The notes under the pieces were generated by a model. That model did not search any database. It was not told where the DNA came from and saw only the letters and a list, made by a program, of their open reading frames with translations. Made by a program: the position numbers and the translations under genes. Shown here one piece after another: positions 32,801-40,620 of a DNA stretch of 41,996 nucleotides. The DNA lies in assembly GCF_001949145.1 (NCBI RefSeq), contig NW_019091696.1, positions 122,255 to 164,250 of the forward strand, in the 5' to 3' direction. Positions within the stretch are counted from its first letter, which is position 1; every line of letters begins with the position of its first letter. The DNA comes from Acanthaster planci (taxonomy: Eukaryota; Echinodermata; Asteroidea; Valvatida; Acanthasteridae).

Positions 32801-34291
32801 GGCCATCAGTATGATGGCACCACACACACGTTTCTTAAACTTGAGATGCACATGCAATTTGGGCCTAGCTTATAGCAGCATTCGCAATGCCCTATAGCAA
32901 CACACGCCACAACGAGAGCACCAAGAACTCACGTCTATACAGCTTCGCTGAACTAGCAGAAACCTAACAAAAAGCAAGCTTCACCCACTTACGCATTCGC
33001 CTTGAACACGCGCAAACCATGGAGCTTACTAGCTACACGTACACAGAGCACTATGCTCCGCCCATCCTGTTTACGTCACAAGACATGTACACACTACAAC
33101 ACTCTATTGACCTTCACGTCAGCCACTGTTTTTGATGTTTACCAGGCTCACAGTACACAGTTGAGGATCCACACACTGGTTACATGTGCATGTGTTGCAC
33201 TCTGTCACGATTTACTCAGGACTAGTCTACTACATGTGCTTTTAGGAAGCAATTATACAACTATTGGAGGAGAGTAGTATGCACATACATGTACCTGTAT
33301 GAACAAAAACCAAACTACAAAACAAAAAGTTGACCATGCGTACACACAAGGCTGGATGTCTGACTTAATAGAAGACTGTGTGGGCCTAGCAATAGCATAA
33401 ATTTGTGCCAGGAACTGGGACATATGGCGAATGGGAGGGGGGTTAACTTGCTTAGCCATGGAAATTTGGAAAGCAGTTGTGGGAGGGTGTTGCTGACACT
33501 TGGGGGCAGTTTTCATGATGCAGATGTACACCTATGATATGTACAACACTCTTGCAAAACCTTACACCGGAACTGTGTATTTATGGCCTAAAATTGTTCT
33601 CCTTTTTTAGTGCTAGTGAAAGCATTTTGGGTGTTGAAAAGTCCAAAAAAGTCTGCACAATCTGCCTTAATTCCTTCTTACCAAGAAAAGTTGGGGGATG
33701 ATTCAATTGCCCATTCCCTGGTCAAACAGTGAAGGGGGTGTATACCCCCAACCCCTTCCCCACTACCCCGGGATTTAGGCCCTTGGAGCCAAGCTTAAAT
33801 GTGCATAAGCCATGTATAAAGTGCCTGTCCTACCTTGCTTGTGAATTCTGAGGTATGGTTCCCATTGAATGGTTTGGCAACCGGTTTCTCAATTGTGTAG
33901 TAAAAGAAAATTCTGTGTTATGCATGCACGGCTCAAATCTCTCAGAATGGATGTGCTGTGTTGGAGTGTGACAGGAATTGTTCAACAGCAATCTGCATTT
34001 TGACAGCTTGACAAATCTTTGCACAGTGCTCATGAGGAAGGAAATTCATCTTTTTCTGTCAGTTACCTGACCTCTGGGTATTGTGAAGTTTTGCGCAAAG
34101 TTTATCAATGTTTTTCTTTGCTGAATTTTCCAGGGGCATGGTAAGCATTGCATGATCATCACTGGACCCAATATGGGCGGCAAGAGCAGCTACGTTAGAC
34201 AAGTAGCATTGATCACTATCATGGCTCAGGCAGGGTTCTGGGTGCCAGCAGAGGCAGCCAGGCTTGGAATCATCGATGCTGTATATACAAG
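14776..34291 (+). CDS. MSH3: MSH3 mismatch-repair protein, internal part of gene (six exons, partial at both ends)
   Basis: MSH3 pairs with MSH2 in the nucleus to form MutS-beta, which binds insertion/deletion loops and starts mismatch repair. Six exons (14776-14880, 16713-16777, 23141-23257, 29965-30072, 31763-31877, 34134-34291) have GT-AG borders and compatible phases, and join into about 222 codons without a stop. The joined product follows the known vertebrate MSH3 order almost without gaps: ITVSG, then [29 protein letters not shown] and the Walker A motif [12 protein letters not shown]3 is preferred over MSH2 or MSH6 because of the LLGEQ...VPN and [11 protein letters not shown] stretches and the segment spacing. 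Earlier exons (MSH2-binding region, mismatch-binding and connector domains) and later exons (Walker B, helix-turn-helix C-terminus) are not seen here. The introns are packed with mobile elements. Confidence 0.93.
14893..15310 (-). mobile_element. MITE family B, copy 1 (418 bp, TTAA-flanked)
   Basis: TTAA lies at 14893-14896 and 15307-15310. Ends read inwards are TTAACCCCTTCGCAATAG and TTAACCCTTTGACAACGGGA. The interior matches copies 2 and 3 over most of its length (for example CCTCTTTTCAAAGTGGGGAC on the minus strand). A TTAA target site plus a CCC(C/T)TT TIR is typical of piggyBac-type elements. There is no transposase; the 121-codon frame across it is part of the repeat, not a gene. It lies at the very start of the intron after MSH3 exon a. 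Confidence 0.88.
15311..16712. other. MSH3 intron after exon a, remainder
   Basis: AT-rich intron sequence with short frames only and nothing recognised apart from the pyrimidine tract and AG acceptor at its end. Confidence 0.6.
16713..16777 (+). CDS. MSH3: MSH3 exon b: clamp domain, starts FLIEVKNS
   Basis: This is a short exon of 65 nt (21 codons plus 2 nt). The acceptor is a strong pyrimidine run ending TTTTTTTTCCAG and the donor is the consensus GTAAGT. The product reads FLIEVKNSV...VPDNWLKIS, matching the MutS clamp strand FMIEIKNS...IP.DW.K. The two leftover bases (TC) join the C at 23141 to give serine, so the frame carries into the next exon. It is too short to appear as an ORF and is recognised only by homology and splice signals. 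Confidence 0.9.
16778..18850. other. MSH3 intron after exon b, first part
   Basis: No coding motif was seen. It contains T-rich runs near 17760-17830. Frames of up to 78 codons have no domain features. Confidence 0.55.
18851..19190. repeat. 35-bp minisatellite, about nine or ten copies
   Basis: The unit is GGAGTAGGAGATGAATGGGA followed by TGATGGGGAGGGGGT. Starts of (G/A)GAGTA(G/A)GA lie at 18851, 18886, 18921, 18956 and 18991, then near 19025 and at 19057, mostly 35 bp apart, with weaker units to about 19190. The strand is strongly purine-biased. Two overlapping minus-strand frames of 126 and 139 codons rich in Ser, Pro and His are translations of the repeat, not genes. Confidence 0.9.
19191..19730. 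other. MSH3 intron sequence between minisatellite and MITE
   Basis: No gene, repeat or regulatory element recognised. Confidence 0.55.
19731..20020 (+). mobile_element. MITE family B, copy 2 (5'-truncated)
   Basis: From about 19731 the sequence follows copy 3 (GGTGAAAATGCTGATTGTTC aligns with its AGTGAAAAGGCTCATTGTTT). It ends GAAGGGGTTAA at 20020, with TTAA at 20017-20020. The first 130 bp of the family, including the left TIR, are missing. Confidence 0.85.
20200..20905. other. Assembly gap (706 N)
   Basis: A run of N inside the intron between MSH3 exons b and c. The left edge is GC-rich (CGTGCTACCGCGGCG) and the right edge is also above local GC. Three long frames that span the gap are artefacts. 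Because exons b and c join in phase and in alignment, no MSH3 exon needs to be hidden here. Confidence 0.99.
20906..23140. other. MSH3 intron after the gap
   Basis: Only short frames. The sequence just after the gap (to about 21080) is GC-richer than the rest and may belong to an element hidden in the gap. A short tandem duplication is listed separately. Confidence 0.55.
21891..21936. repeat. 23-bp tandem duplication
   Basis: CACACCCAGTCACGTTGAAC plus TGG is followed at once by the same 20 bases plus TTA. The identity suggests a recent slippage event. Confidence 0.9.
23141..23257 (+). CDS. MSH3: MSH3 exon c: clamp-to-lever segment with RFHSPF motif
   Basis: This exon is 117 nt, with acceptor TTATTGTTTCAG and consensus donor GTAAGT. 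After completing the split serine codon it encodes [14 protein letters not shown], then [22 protein letters not shown]. It ends with GA, which joins the T at 29965 to give aspartate. TK..SRFHSPF followed by LREQL is a MSH3 signature. The preceding intron (16778-23140) is 6.4 kb and includes the assembly gap, a truncated MITE and a minisatellite. Confidence 0.92.
23258..24189. other. MSH3 intron after exon c, first part
   Basis: A plus-strand frame (to 23617) begins before exon c in another reading frame and has no domain features. The segment 23690-24120 is GC-richer and may be leader sequence of the DIRS remnant, but no motif proves it. Confidence 0.45.
24190..24475 (+). pseudogene. DIRS reverse transcriptase fragment
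   Basis: Plus-strand frames give [20 protein letters not shown] and SLKALGAGI, matching the DIRS segment YKF..LPFGLSTAP.VF..VLKAL. Then, across frameshifts, come LGFLINKD and [19 protein letters not shown], matching LGFLIN..KS...P...FLG..LD...G...LP. The YLDD catalytic segment expected between them is not recognisable (the position reads PFDIQMTGS), so the enzyme is inactive. Confidence 0.8.
24965..25450 (+). pseudogene. DIRS tyrosine recombinase fragment
   Basis: Plus-strand pieces read [51 protein letters not shown] and, after a frameshift, [20 protein letters not shown], with VKAHHVK later. These match the DIRS recombinase order W.L..VL..L..PPFEPL, LA.AS..R..E, CPVRALR.Y...T...RG, and ...T.SRWIV..I. 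Such enzymes integrate the circular DNA intermediate, in place of a DDE integrase. Stops make this copy non-functional. Confidence 0.8.
25601..28145. other. MSH3 intron between DIRS remnant and MITE family B copy 3
   Basis: The longest clean frame of the window (151 codons, minus strand, 26047-26502) lies here. It has no recognisable domain and could be non-coding end sequence of the DIRS element. From about 27500 the + strand becomes pyrimidine-rich with coding-like texture, which resumes after the MITE, but I recognise no protein. Confidence 0.45.
28146..28568 (+). mobile_element. MITE family B, copy 3 (423 bp, TTAA-flanked)
   Basis: TTAA lies at 28146-28149 and 28565-28568. Left end TTAACCCCTTGACGCTGGGA; right end read inwards TTAACCCCTTCGTGCCGGGA. 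The body matches copies 1 and 2. It is the best-preserved copy and defines the family: TIR of about 20 bp, TTAA target, about 420 bp, no transposase. It interrupts the pyrimidine-rich stretch 27500-29200. Confidence 0.9.
28569..29279. other. MSH3 intron sequence, pyrimidine-rich on +, unrecognised
   Basis: Continues the texture seen before copy 3. Frames are broken and no domain is recognised. It may be an old retroelement split by the MITE. Confidence 0.4.
29280..29822. mobile_element. Harbinger-like MITE with TIRs of about 60 bp and TTA target duplication
   Basis: The left end GGGGAGAATTCCTTTTTTAA and the right end read inwards, GGGGATAATTCTTTTTTTAA, continue in parallel through CCGG(T/C)GGTAACTCAAGGTT to GTAACTCGGGGTTT with one small indel. 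TTA is found directly outside both ends (29277-29279 and 29823-29825). A 3-bp TTA duplication with TIRs starting GGGG fits the PIF/Harbinger superfamily. The 543-bp body has no transposase and includes a 12-G run (29537-29548). Confidence 0.88.
29965..30072 (+). CDS. MSH3: MSH3 exon d: lever domain ending GYCR
   Basis: This exon is 108 nt, with acceptor TTTTTATAG and donor AG|GTGAGA. It encodes [21 protein letters not shown], then [14 protein letters not shown], and the split arginine codon AG|A. It aligns with the MutS lever helix (A...LA..DC..SLA..A...YCRP) that leads into the ATPase domain. The preceding 6.7-kb intron contains the DIRS remnant, one TTAA MITE and the Harbinger-like MITE, whose right end is about 140 bp upstream of the acceptor. 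Confidence 0.92.
30073..31762. other. MSH3 intron between exons d and e
   Basis: AT-rich. (G)GCAAGGTTG(G)TT words recur at 30591, 30710 and 30797 among GTTGAA-rich sequence, resembling weakly the arrays of the 5.8-kb element. No gene recognised. Confidence 0.55.
31763..31877 (+). CDS. MSH3: MSH3 exon e: start of ATPase domain, GRHPVI and LLGEQ
   Basis: This exon is 115 nt, with acceptor TTTTGCTTGCAG and donor GAG|GTGGGT. It completes the arginine codon and then encodes [20 protein letters not shown], then [13 protein letters not shown] and STHLE. GRHP is the conserved MutS family motif at the entry of the ATPase domain, and LLGEQ..VPN is characteristic of MSH3. It ends in phase 0, matching the next exon. 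The open frame runs on for 44 nt past the donor, but that part has no similarity to MSH3. Confidence 0.93.
31878..34133. other. MSH3 intron between exons e and f
   Basis: No coding signal. Ends in a T-rich tract and the CAG acceptor of exon f. The part 32880-33200 is rich in CA and GC compared with the rest but carries no recognised element. Confidence 0.55.
34134..34291 (+). CDS. MSH3: MSH3 exon f: Walker A / P-loop
   Basis: This exon is 158 nt (52 codons plus 2 nt), with acceptor TGAATTTTCCAG. It encodes [20 protein letters not shown], then [20 protein letters not shown], and [13 protein letters not shown]. The Walker A motif GPNMGGKSS lies at 34164-34190 and binds the ATP phosphates; [14 protein letters not shown] and the [10 protein letters not shown] helix are almost invariant in MSH3. 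The donor is AG|GTATTT, weak at +4 to +6, but it falls exactly where the conserved FTR|MGAADNI junction is expected. The next exon (Walker B, signature loop) is not found before 41996. Confidence 0.95.
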
Positions 34292-35639
34292 GTATTTTGG
34301 ATTTTATTTGCTGTACAGACTAGGACATGGCCAAATTACCTGGCTACAGCTTCAAATTACACACAGCTGTACAGGAAGTGGCTGCAGCAACTACCATAGA
34401 GTTATGCATAATTTCAAGCCATAGCCATTGTTGAACACTAGTAAGACTAAATAGGGTAAGGCACATGTTTATGTGATGTTTTGTGAATACTGTTAAAATT
34501 TTCTTTGGTTTTAAAAACAATTTTGTCTTGAAAATGCCTGTCCCTTTGTCCCGTGAGGTGATTCTTCCTTTAAATATTTTAAAGTCAAGCCCTTTCTGAT
34601 GCCAGGTTTTCATTGTTTATTAAACTCCACCACAGTTTGGGATCAGTTTTGCATCCTTTGCCCTGAGCGGCCATTTCTCTGGTGTATCTCCATTAAACCA
34701 TGGATTCCTTACCTGAATTGCAAAAAATCCCAAGAGCTCACTAGGTAAATAACCCTATTTTAACAATTCAGGGGGAATTTTGTTGAGATACTTCATACTA
34801 TATATATAACGGTTTTGCCCGTACCCAACGTATGTTAATAAGCACTGTATGCTCAGTGCTGTCCGAGAGCTTGCGAAAAAACCTCACAAGCTTACTCGGG
34901 TACTTCATACTTTTGAGATGTTCTGTTTTAGTTTGAATGTTGCTGCATCATCAGGCAAGTTGTAAGCAGTGATTTTTGTAGGTACGGGACAAACGATGTA
35001 GATGGTGAGCTGTAAAGCTTCTTCTGAAGTTGCGCGGGGCCAGGGGCTTTAAGTGGCCATGAAAAAGTATACTTTCGGGGTTGTAGGATTAGTAACAACC
35101 CCATACTGTGTCAGCCATTAACATGCTTCAGCATGTTTCAGCCAGCTTTTCTTGAATATCTTTGGTATCATGATAACTGTGTGAGATTTTTAATGCTTTA
35201 TTGAAGTATTTATTTGCTTCCTCAGAGCCTGGTCCTACACCAAGCTCCAACAAAGGCCCAGTCAGGCTGAAAATTCAGCACCTAACATCTGATGAGAACT
35301 TTTCATTTCTATTTCCCCATCTCATCATCAGTGCTACTACGTCTATTTTTTATCATGTGAAACATAGATTTTGTGTCTTGATTGGTCAGGAGCTATCGCA
35401 CGTTTTTGATTGGTTAGGAGCTATCGCTCATTTTTGCTACTTTGCTGTGCATGGCCAAAAGAACTATAGCCATAGACTGGCAACCTAAGGATGCACAGAA
35501 GCCTTCGGTGTGGGGCGTCGTGCCAGAGCAACGGGACTCGCAGTTCATCCAGGTTATTCTTCTGGTCAGAGATAAAAAAAATGGCTTGCCAAGAATGATT
35601 CACAAAGGTGGCTACAGGAATTCAGGACAGTAACAGACA
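34292..35639. other. Start of the last MSH3 intron in the window
   Basis: No further MSH3 exon was seen. Contains a 28-bp tandem duplication (35378-35433). A 95-codon frame at 35201-35488 has no domain features. BEL/Pao long terminal repeats, if any remain, were not identified. Confidence 0.5.
35378..35433. repeat. 28-bp tandem duplication
   Basis: TTGATTGGTCAGGAGCTATC plus GCACGTTT is followed directly by a copy with four differences. Confidence 0.85.
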
Positions 35640-35669
35640 AGCAGAGATAATGCATTTGTCACGAGGCAG

Positions 35670-37080
35670 CGGAGATGCATGAGAGCATTCAACATGAAAA
35701 TATTTGCACACAACGACACTCAGCGGAGGCTCGACTCATGGCAGAACAACGTGAGAGGCAATTAGAGGACAACTACCAGCAGGCGCGGAATTGGAGTTGG
35801 AAAGGCAGTGCTTGTAACAACAGCTTGATGAAGTGGACAGCCAAGGAGAACTCCCACTGAAGTTAATGCAGGACTCTGGAGAATCTGTAAATGCTCGAAC
35901 AGATGCCTGGATAAACAGTTCCATGAACAATAATTCGAACTCAAGCTGTAATGGTGTAAAGAGTGCTGCACCAGTAATTACAATGATGTCATTAGTCATG
36001 TACCACCTTATACATCTAATGTACCGTTAGGTTTAACCTTGCCTTTAAGTACTAGCACAAACCATGTATTAATGGGGATAGCTATGTTGTTTAGAATTCC
36101 CCTTATGTGTATAATACAGGTTTTACTCTTCAAAATGCAGGTTACACCTTCACCTCTACACCTAACCCCATCCTACCCCATGATGCCTACTGTCTTCCAA
36201 GGTGCAGCCCAGAGTCCCAGAGTTACGGCAGTGCCCCAGCTTGAAGTGCATGACTCAAGTCAGCAGCCACTGATGGTCCAGATGACCCCACTTGGCGTGG
36301 TGTCTCCTCCAAGGTGGGCAGTTCACCCAATTGCTGGCACTACAACAATGAGCCAAGACTCACTTCAATCTCATCCCAGAAGCGAATCCTATGACCACCA
36401 TAGTGATGACCCATAGCATAGCCCAGATGGAACTGGCCCTCTGGAAAATGACTCCTTCCATTGCCAGATCAGTAACAAGTCTCCCCAAATGACTGCCCTC
36501 AAACATGCAGTGACTTATCAGTGTAGCTACAGCATGTGTGCGAACAGTCAGCCCAAACTGGAAGTACCGAAGTTTGATCTTGAACACAATGTGAAGCACT
36601 ATGTCATATTCCAGTCATTGTGGGACATCATCATGAGCAAACCAGAGTTTCAGCAAAATTTGCTTACCTGCGTAGTAATCTAGGCAGGCGACCTCTTGCG
36701 ATGACAGATCGCAACATGATCCTTGGCAATAAGGCCTATGCAACAACAATGGAAGAATTTGACAAGGCCTTTGGAGACAGAGGAGGAATTGTGCAGGGCC
36801 TCTTGACTTAGCTAGACAACCATGCAACTGTCACCTATGACGACTGGGCTGGCCTGAGGGACTTTTCTGACGAACTGACGACCCTAGTCGAGACTGTAAG
36901 GTATCTTAAACTTGAGGCAAAAATGAAGAATCATAAGTACGCTGTGGAGTTTGCCCTGAAATTACCAGAAGTTGCATACTGAGTTCCTGTTCAAGATGTC
37001 AAAGAAGGAGAGGGGTCAGACATATATGGTTGTGAATCTGAAAGAGTGGCTGGAGAACAAAACTGGTCCAGGAGGATTCA
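35670..37080 (+). pseudogene. BEL/Pao gag-like region (broken)
   Basis: Begins with a charged, Gln/Glu-rich segment (AEARLMAEQRERQLEDNYQQ, then AELELERQCL and QQLDEVDSQGELPLKLMQ), like the coiled-coil start of Pao gag. Then come PKLEVPKFDLE at about 36556, the diagnostic entry of the DUF1759 domain, and MILGNKAYATTMEEFDKAFG, a stop, and LRDFSDELTTLVETVRYLKL. Stops and frame changes separate the parts. Confidence 0.8.
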
Positions 37081-37251
37081 TCCTTCTTGAAAGGTAACAG
37101 AAGAAACTCGGAAAGAAGGCTCAGAAACAGTGGGGGTCACAATCCACCAGGCTCACACTGCTCAGCCAGCAAGTGATCTAACCATGTCCAAAGGTGCTCC
37201 TACAGCAGCCAACGCAAATAAGTCATTGACTGCTGGAAAAGCTGGGTGTAA

Positions 37252-37369
37252 ACGTCTAGTAAATGAAGTTATGAATTTTTAAAGAATTTTGAAAACAGTA
37301 AAAATGAAAAAAAATCACCTGGCCCAGCAGAATCAACATGGATAAATGGGCCCAGCATGAAGTGGACAA
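37252..37369 (+). mobile_element. Right-end fragment of MITE family A inside the BEL/Pao element
   Basis: GAATTTTTAAAGAATTTTGA plus AAACAG is shared exactly with 1080-1105. The following sequence aligns with CGCCCAGCATCATCAACATT...CTGCCC.G(C)A..AAGTGG of the complete family A copy. The terminal TTAA has become ACAA. Only the last 115 bp or so are present. Confidence 0.8.
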
Positions 37370-37379
37370 CACTGTATGG

Positions 37380-37905
37380 GCCATCTGGGCAACTTGATAC
37401 CTATGGAGTTCTAGATGAATGCATCATGATACTCCTTGGTCCAGCTGAGACAGTGCGCATTGAGACCGTCATTGGAGATGCTGACTGGAAGGGCAAGTGT
37501 GTTGATTTCACTGTTTCTGCCTGAGGTGATCCTGAGCAGAAGTTCCAGATCACGTGCACCCTCACCACAGAGGAATTCCAACTGGCTATCTATTGGCACA
37601 GAAGCTGCAAACTTCTAAGAGTTGCCTCTATTCAACGCAGACAAAGCGCAACCTACAGTTTTGATTGGGGCAGATCATATAGAGCTGACTCTGTCGACTG
37701 AGGTGAGAACTTGTCCCGAAACTAGTTTGCCTGTTGCAGTAAAGACCCTCTTTGGATGGACTGTCCAGGAAAAACAGGGACTTCAGCATCCCGGCAAGTT
37801 AGAAACCCCTCAGCAGGTGTTCACAGGATGTCAGCAGCCTGAACATGATCTCTGTAGAATGATGGAAAGATTCATGGCCATTGATAGATTGCCTCACAAA
37901 TAAAA
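37380..37905 (+). pseudogene. BEL/Pao protease region (broken)
   Basis: Contains ILLGPAETVRIETVIG and, in another frame, VLIGADHIELTLSTEVRTCP followed by SLPVAVKTLFGWTVQEKQGL. VLIG.DH and A..T.(L/F)GW.V are the standard landmarks between protease and reverse transcriptase in BEL/Pao polyproteins. At least one stop and two frameshifts are present. Confidence 0.85.
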
Positions 37906-37959
37906 AGGAGGCAACACACTCCCATCATGATAAACTTGTCATTCAAATCCTTGAAGAGA

Positions 37960-38570
37960 AGAGTACACGAGTGGAGGTGCAAGAAATATGATACTTGCAA
38001 ACACCTCTTCTGTGGAAACCTGGCTCAAGTTCTCCTCAAGGCACCCTATGAGCTGTTGAACCCCTGCTTGTGCACATAAAAGGAAGATGGACAAAGACTC
38101 AAAAATTGAGGAGTTCTGTACCACGTACATCCAGAAGCTGAAGAAGCAGGGACATGTCCAGGAACACTGTTCTTGTGCTTGTTGCGAGCACCAGACAGTG
38201 TCTTCATTAATCTGGTTTTGAGATGGTCAAATATGCCAACAGTCATCCTGAAGTGGTAAAATTTTTCCTGCTGAGGTCTACTCCAATCGTCACATTTGAT
38301 CTTTCTCCCTGGACAACCTGGGGTGTGAATTGGAACCAGTTTTGGGCGTGAGTTGGGATTGCAAACTTTGCCACCCGGCCAAAATCCCTGAGAACCAAGC
38401 ACTTACTAAATGCAATGCCTGTCGATTACTGGTCAGTCAGTTTGAACCCCTAGGGAGCATGGCACCCTTCATTGCCCGAGCCAAGATGATCATACAAGAC
38501 TTGTGGTTGAAAAGGCTAGACTGGGACGAAGTCATGACCTACTCCGACATCAAGCAGAGGTAGAGTGACT
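37960..38570 (+). pseudogene. BEL/Pao reverse transcriptase, core deleted
   Basis: The start shows TPLLWKPGSSSP and KMDKDSKIEEFCTTYIQKLK followed by KQGHV, matching the Pao lead-in LLWRPG, and ..KDPE....Y...I..LL..GY. The next recognisable part, GFEMVKYANSHPEVVKF, belongs after the YVDD box. The palm between these is therefore missing at about 38160-38210. CRLLVSQFEPLGSMAPFIAR, then AKMIIQDLWLKRLDWDE, is the thumb/connection motif (S..FDPLG..AP...RAK...Q.LW..GL.WD). Confidence 0.88.
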
Positions 38571-38799
38571 GGAGTGCAGAACTTGAGCATGTCCTGTCCA
38601 TACGATTCCCATGATGCTTCACTCCTTCCCATGTTGATAGTGCTACTGTTAAGAGTTCTCTGCATGTGTTCTGTGATTCGTTGAAGAGGCTGTACGGGGC
38701 AATGGCATACATTAGGTCAGTAGACCCTTATGGACAAGTCTGGTACAGTTTGTCCTAGTCAAGTGGCTCCCCATCACCGGATGTCTAGGGCAATGTCTT

Positions 38800-39060
38800 A
38801 GGGCATTGGATGTTGCCATCCAAAATATGATGATGTGGAGTGATTCAACTACCGTGCTGACATGGATACAGTCTGAATCCTGTCACTTCAAAGTCTTTGT
38901 TGGCACACGCATTGCTAAAATCCAGACTTTGACCACTGGCAGTGAATGGTGTTATGATTGTTCTGCCGACAACCTAGCAGATGACATCACCATGCAGAGG
39001 ACTCTCAGTTTCCGAGTTGGGTCCGGCTCCCATTGGTTGCTTGCCAAAACCTGACAAGTG
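38800..39060 (+). pseudogene. BEL/Pao RNase H and connection to integrase (broken)
   Basis: The frame reads MMMWSDSTTVLTWIQSESCH, then FKVFVGTRIAKIQTLT, W.YDCSADNLADDIT. This matches the Pao RNase H landmarks WSDS..VL.WI, F...V..R..EI, and W.(H/Y)...NPAD..TRG, which also include the active-site aspartates. A stop follows at about 39052; another frame continues with LSELGPAPIGCLPKPDKW. Confidence 0.88.
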
Positions 39061-39389
39061 GCAGGGGACGTCAGTCTTAGCCCAGACTTGCGCAACATCT
39101 CCCTCTGATCCTAGCAAGATGAAAGCATCTGTCTTCTGTGGTCTCACTATGGCAAGCCCTGTGGCTGAACTCAACTTCAGTAACCACCAAAGTTGGCCTG
39201 ACCTTGTCATTTCCTTCATTGGAGAAGTTTTCCAGCAGACGGAGGGGAAAATGGGGTTCAAACCCCCCAACATGTACTCGAAGTGGAGAACCAATTTCTT
39301 CATCTTTCACAATTGGACACCTTCCAAGAAGATATCGTAGCCCTTGAGAAAGGGAAAGAGTTGCCCTGAAACAGTCACCTGTTAGAGCT

Positions 39390-39575
39390 TGCTCCTGAAT
39401 TAGACGTCACTGCAGGGCTGATCCAAGTAGGCTGTGGTCTGAGGAAAGTGTCCCAAGATACATTGGTTGACTTAGAATCACACCTCATTGTCGTAGACTA
39501 ACATTATCCAGTTACCTAACTTCTTATCCAAGAAGCTGATAGGCATTTTGGACATCAGGTTGATTTGCCACAGTC
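39390..39575 (+). pseudogene. BEL/Pao integrase, N-terminal zinc-binding part (broken)
   Basis: ELDVTAGLIQVGCGLRKVSQ, then HLIVVD, HYPVT.LLIQEADRHFGHQ. This is the Pao pattern D..GL.RVGGRL..A...........HP.ILP..H.VT.LLI...H...GH. One residue of the HHCC finger and several other positions are altered, and stops are present. The element's plus-strand homology ends here. Confidence 0.82.
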
Positions 39576-39989
39576 TCGCTTGCGACTAGATACCCCCCCT
39601 TCTTTTCCTCCAGTTTCGGCCATGTGACAATTATAGGGAACTAAAAGTATTACAGGTTAACTCGGCCAATTTGGGTAACATATACTATACTTAATCTTGA
39701 AAAAGACGGCCACATTCCAGCATCAAAATGGAGACTGTAATGTAGATTGTGAGCATGGTTTTGAAGAGCGCCACCAACATCTCATTAAACTAACTCTTCA
39801 CCATCAAATTGGTATAGCACCCCCTGTTGGAGTAAGTAGTTTCTACACGGCCGCCCTCAAATATCAAACAGGAATTTGCGCCGTAGGAAGACCTCTAACA
39901 GTAAACATTAAAAAAAAATTGATAGTCAAAACACTTGGAATGGAAACTGTGACTATACAGTCTGAAGGTAACAACTGCTTGGGGTTAAA
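39576..39989. other. Junction stretch between the two BEL/Pao parts
   Basis: No homology to BEL/Pao seen. A 133-codon plus-strand frame (39697-40098) has two short near-repeats (TMAIQFEGDGCLG and TVTIQSEGNNCLG), a local duplication of about 50 bp, and no known domain. Confidence 0.5.
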
Positions 39990-40620
39990 AACTATGGCTA
40001 TACAGTTTGAAGGTGATGGGTGCTTGGGTAAGCAACGTCCTCATTGTAGAAGCCGCAGCCTCATCATACTTCGACAGCCGCTCAAGTCTTGCCAATAGTC
40101 GCTTGTACATCCTGCCATCACTGCCAAAGAGGAGGTCTTCAACCTTGCGTACTGGCCCCTGAGATTGTGTTAGTTTACCACGTCTCAAACAGCAAGGTTG
40201 TCGACTCCCCAATTCCACTTCTGGCGAGCCTGCAAGGTAGGGAGGTAAGAGCAGACAAACTGTCATCAAAACTGATCTTGACTATGGTGCCAAGTACAAT
40301 AATCATTGGTAGTGCAGGGCCCCGCTGCCCCATGAGAAGCATGTTGGGCGTGACCAGGTGTATATCTGCAAGCTATGAATATGCATAGCCCAGGGGACTG
40401 GAGTTCATGGTTCCTTCAACCTTGGTGAGGACAGTGCGCAGAACAACCTCTTGCACAGTCCGGTGTCCAAATACTCTTCTAAGAGCAGTTTTAATGGAAT
40501 ACACTTCCCGCTCCCACAGCCAACCAAAATGTAGAGCATTGGGAGAATTGAACTTGGAGACGACTCTGTATTTGGCCAGTTGCTGAACCAATACTCACTC
40601 CATGTCTTTCGAGGCTTGAC
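39990..40620 (-). pseudogene. BEL/Pao integrase C-terminal part in inverted orientation
   Basis: Minus-strand translation from about 40591 gives KFNSPNALHFGWLWEREVYS, then IKTALRRVFGHRTVQE and TVLTKVEGTMNSSPLGY. This fits the integrase sequence W.F.PP.APH.GG.WER.V...K.AL....G....(T/D)E.L.T.L..VE...N.RPL.Y. Next comes HLVTPNMLLMGQRGPALPM (TPN.LL.GR), then remnants of the tail. It faces the plus-strand element, so it is an inverted piece of that copy or part of another one. Confidence 0.85.

Larger units (their letters stand above)
35640..39575 (+). mobile_element. Decayed BEL/Pao LTR retrotransposon
   Basis: Plus-strand fragments appear in BEL/Pao order: gag-like region with KLEVPKF, protease region with VLIGADH, reverse transcriptase N-terminal and thumb parts, RNase H and the start of integrase. 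All are broken by stops and frameshifts, a MITE fragment lies inside (37252-37369), and the reverse transcriptase catalytic core is missing. No long terminal repeats were found, so ends are approximate. The rest of the integrase lies further right on the opposite strand. Confidence 0.88.

Noticed and set aside
35736-36599. Minus-strand frames of 69-87 codons in the BEL/Pao gag region
   Set aside because: They are shadows of the plus-strand gag-like sequence and show no similarity of their own.
39697-40098. 133-codon plus-strand frame at the BEL/Pao junction
   Set aside because: It has no known domain, overlaps the minus-strand integrase remnant, and part of it is a local duplication of about 50 bp.
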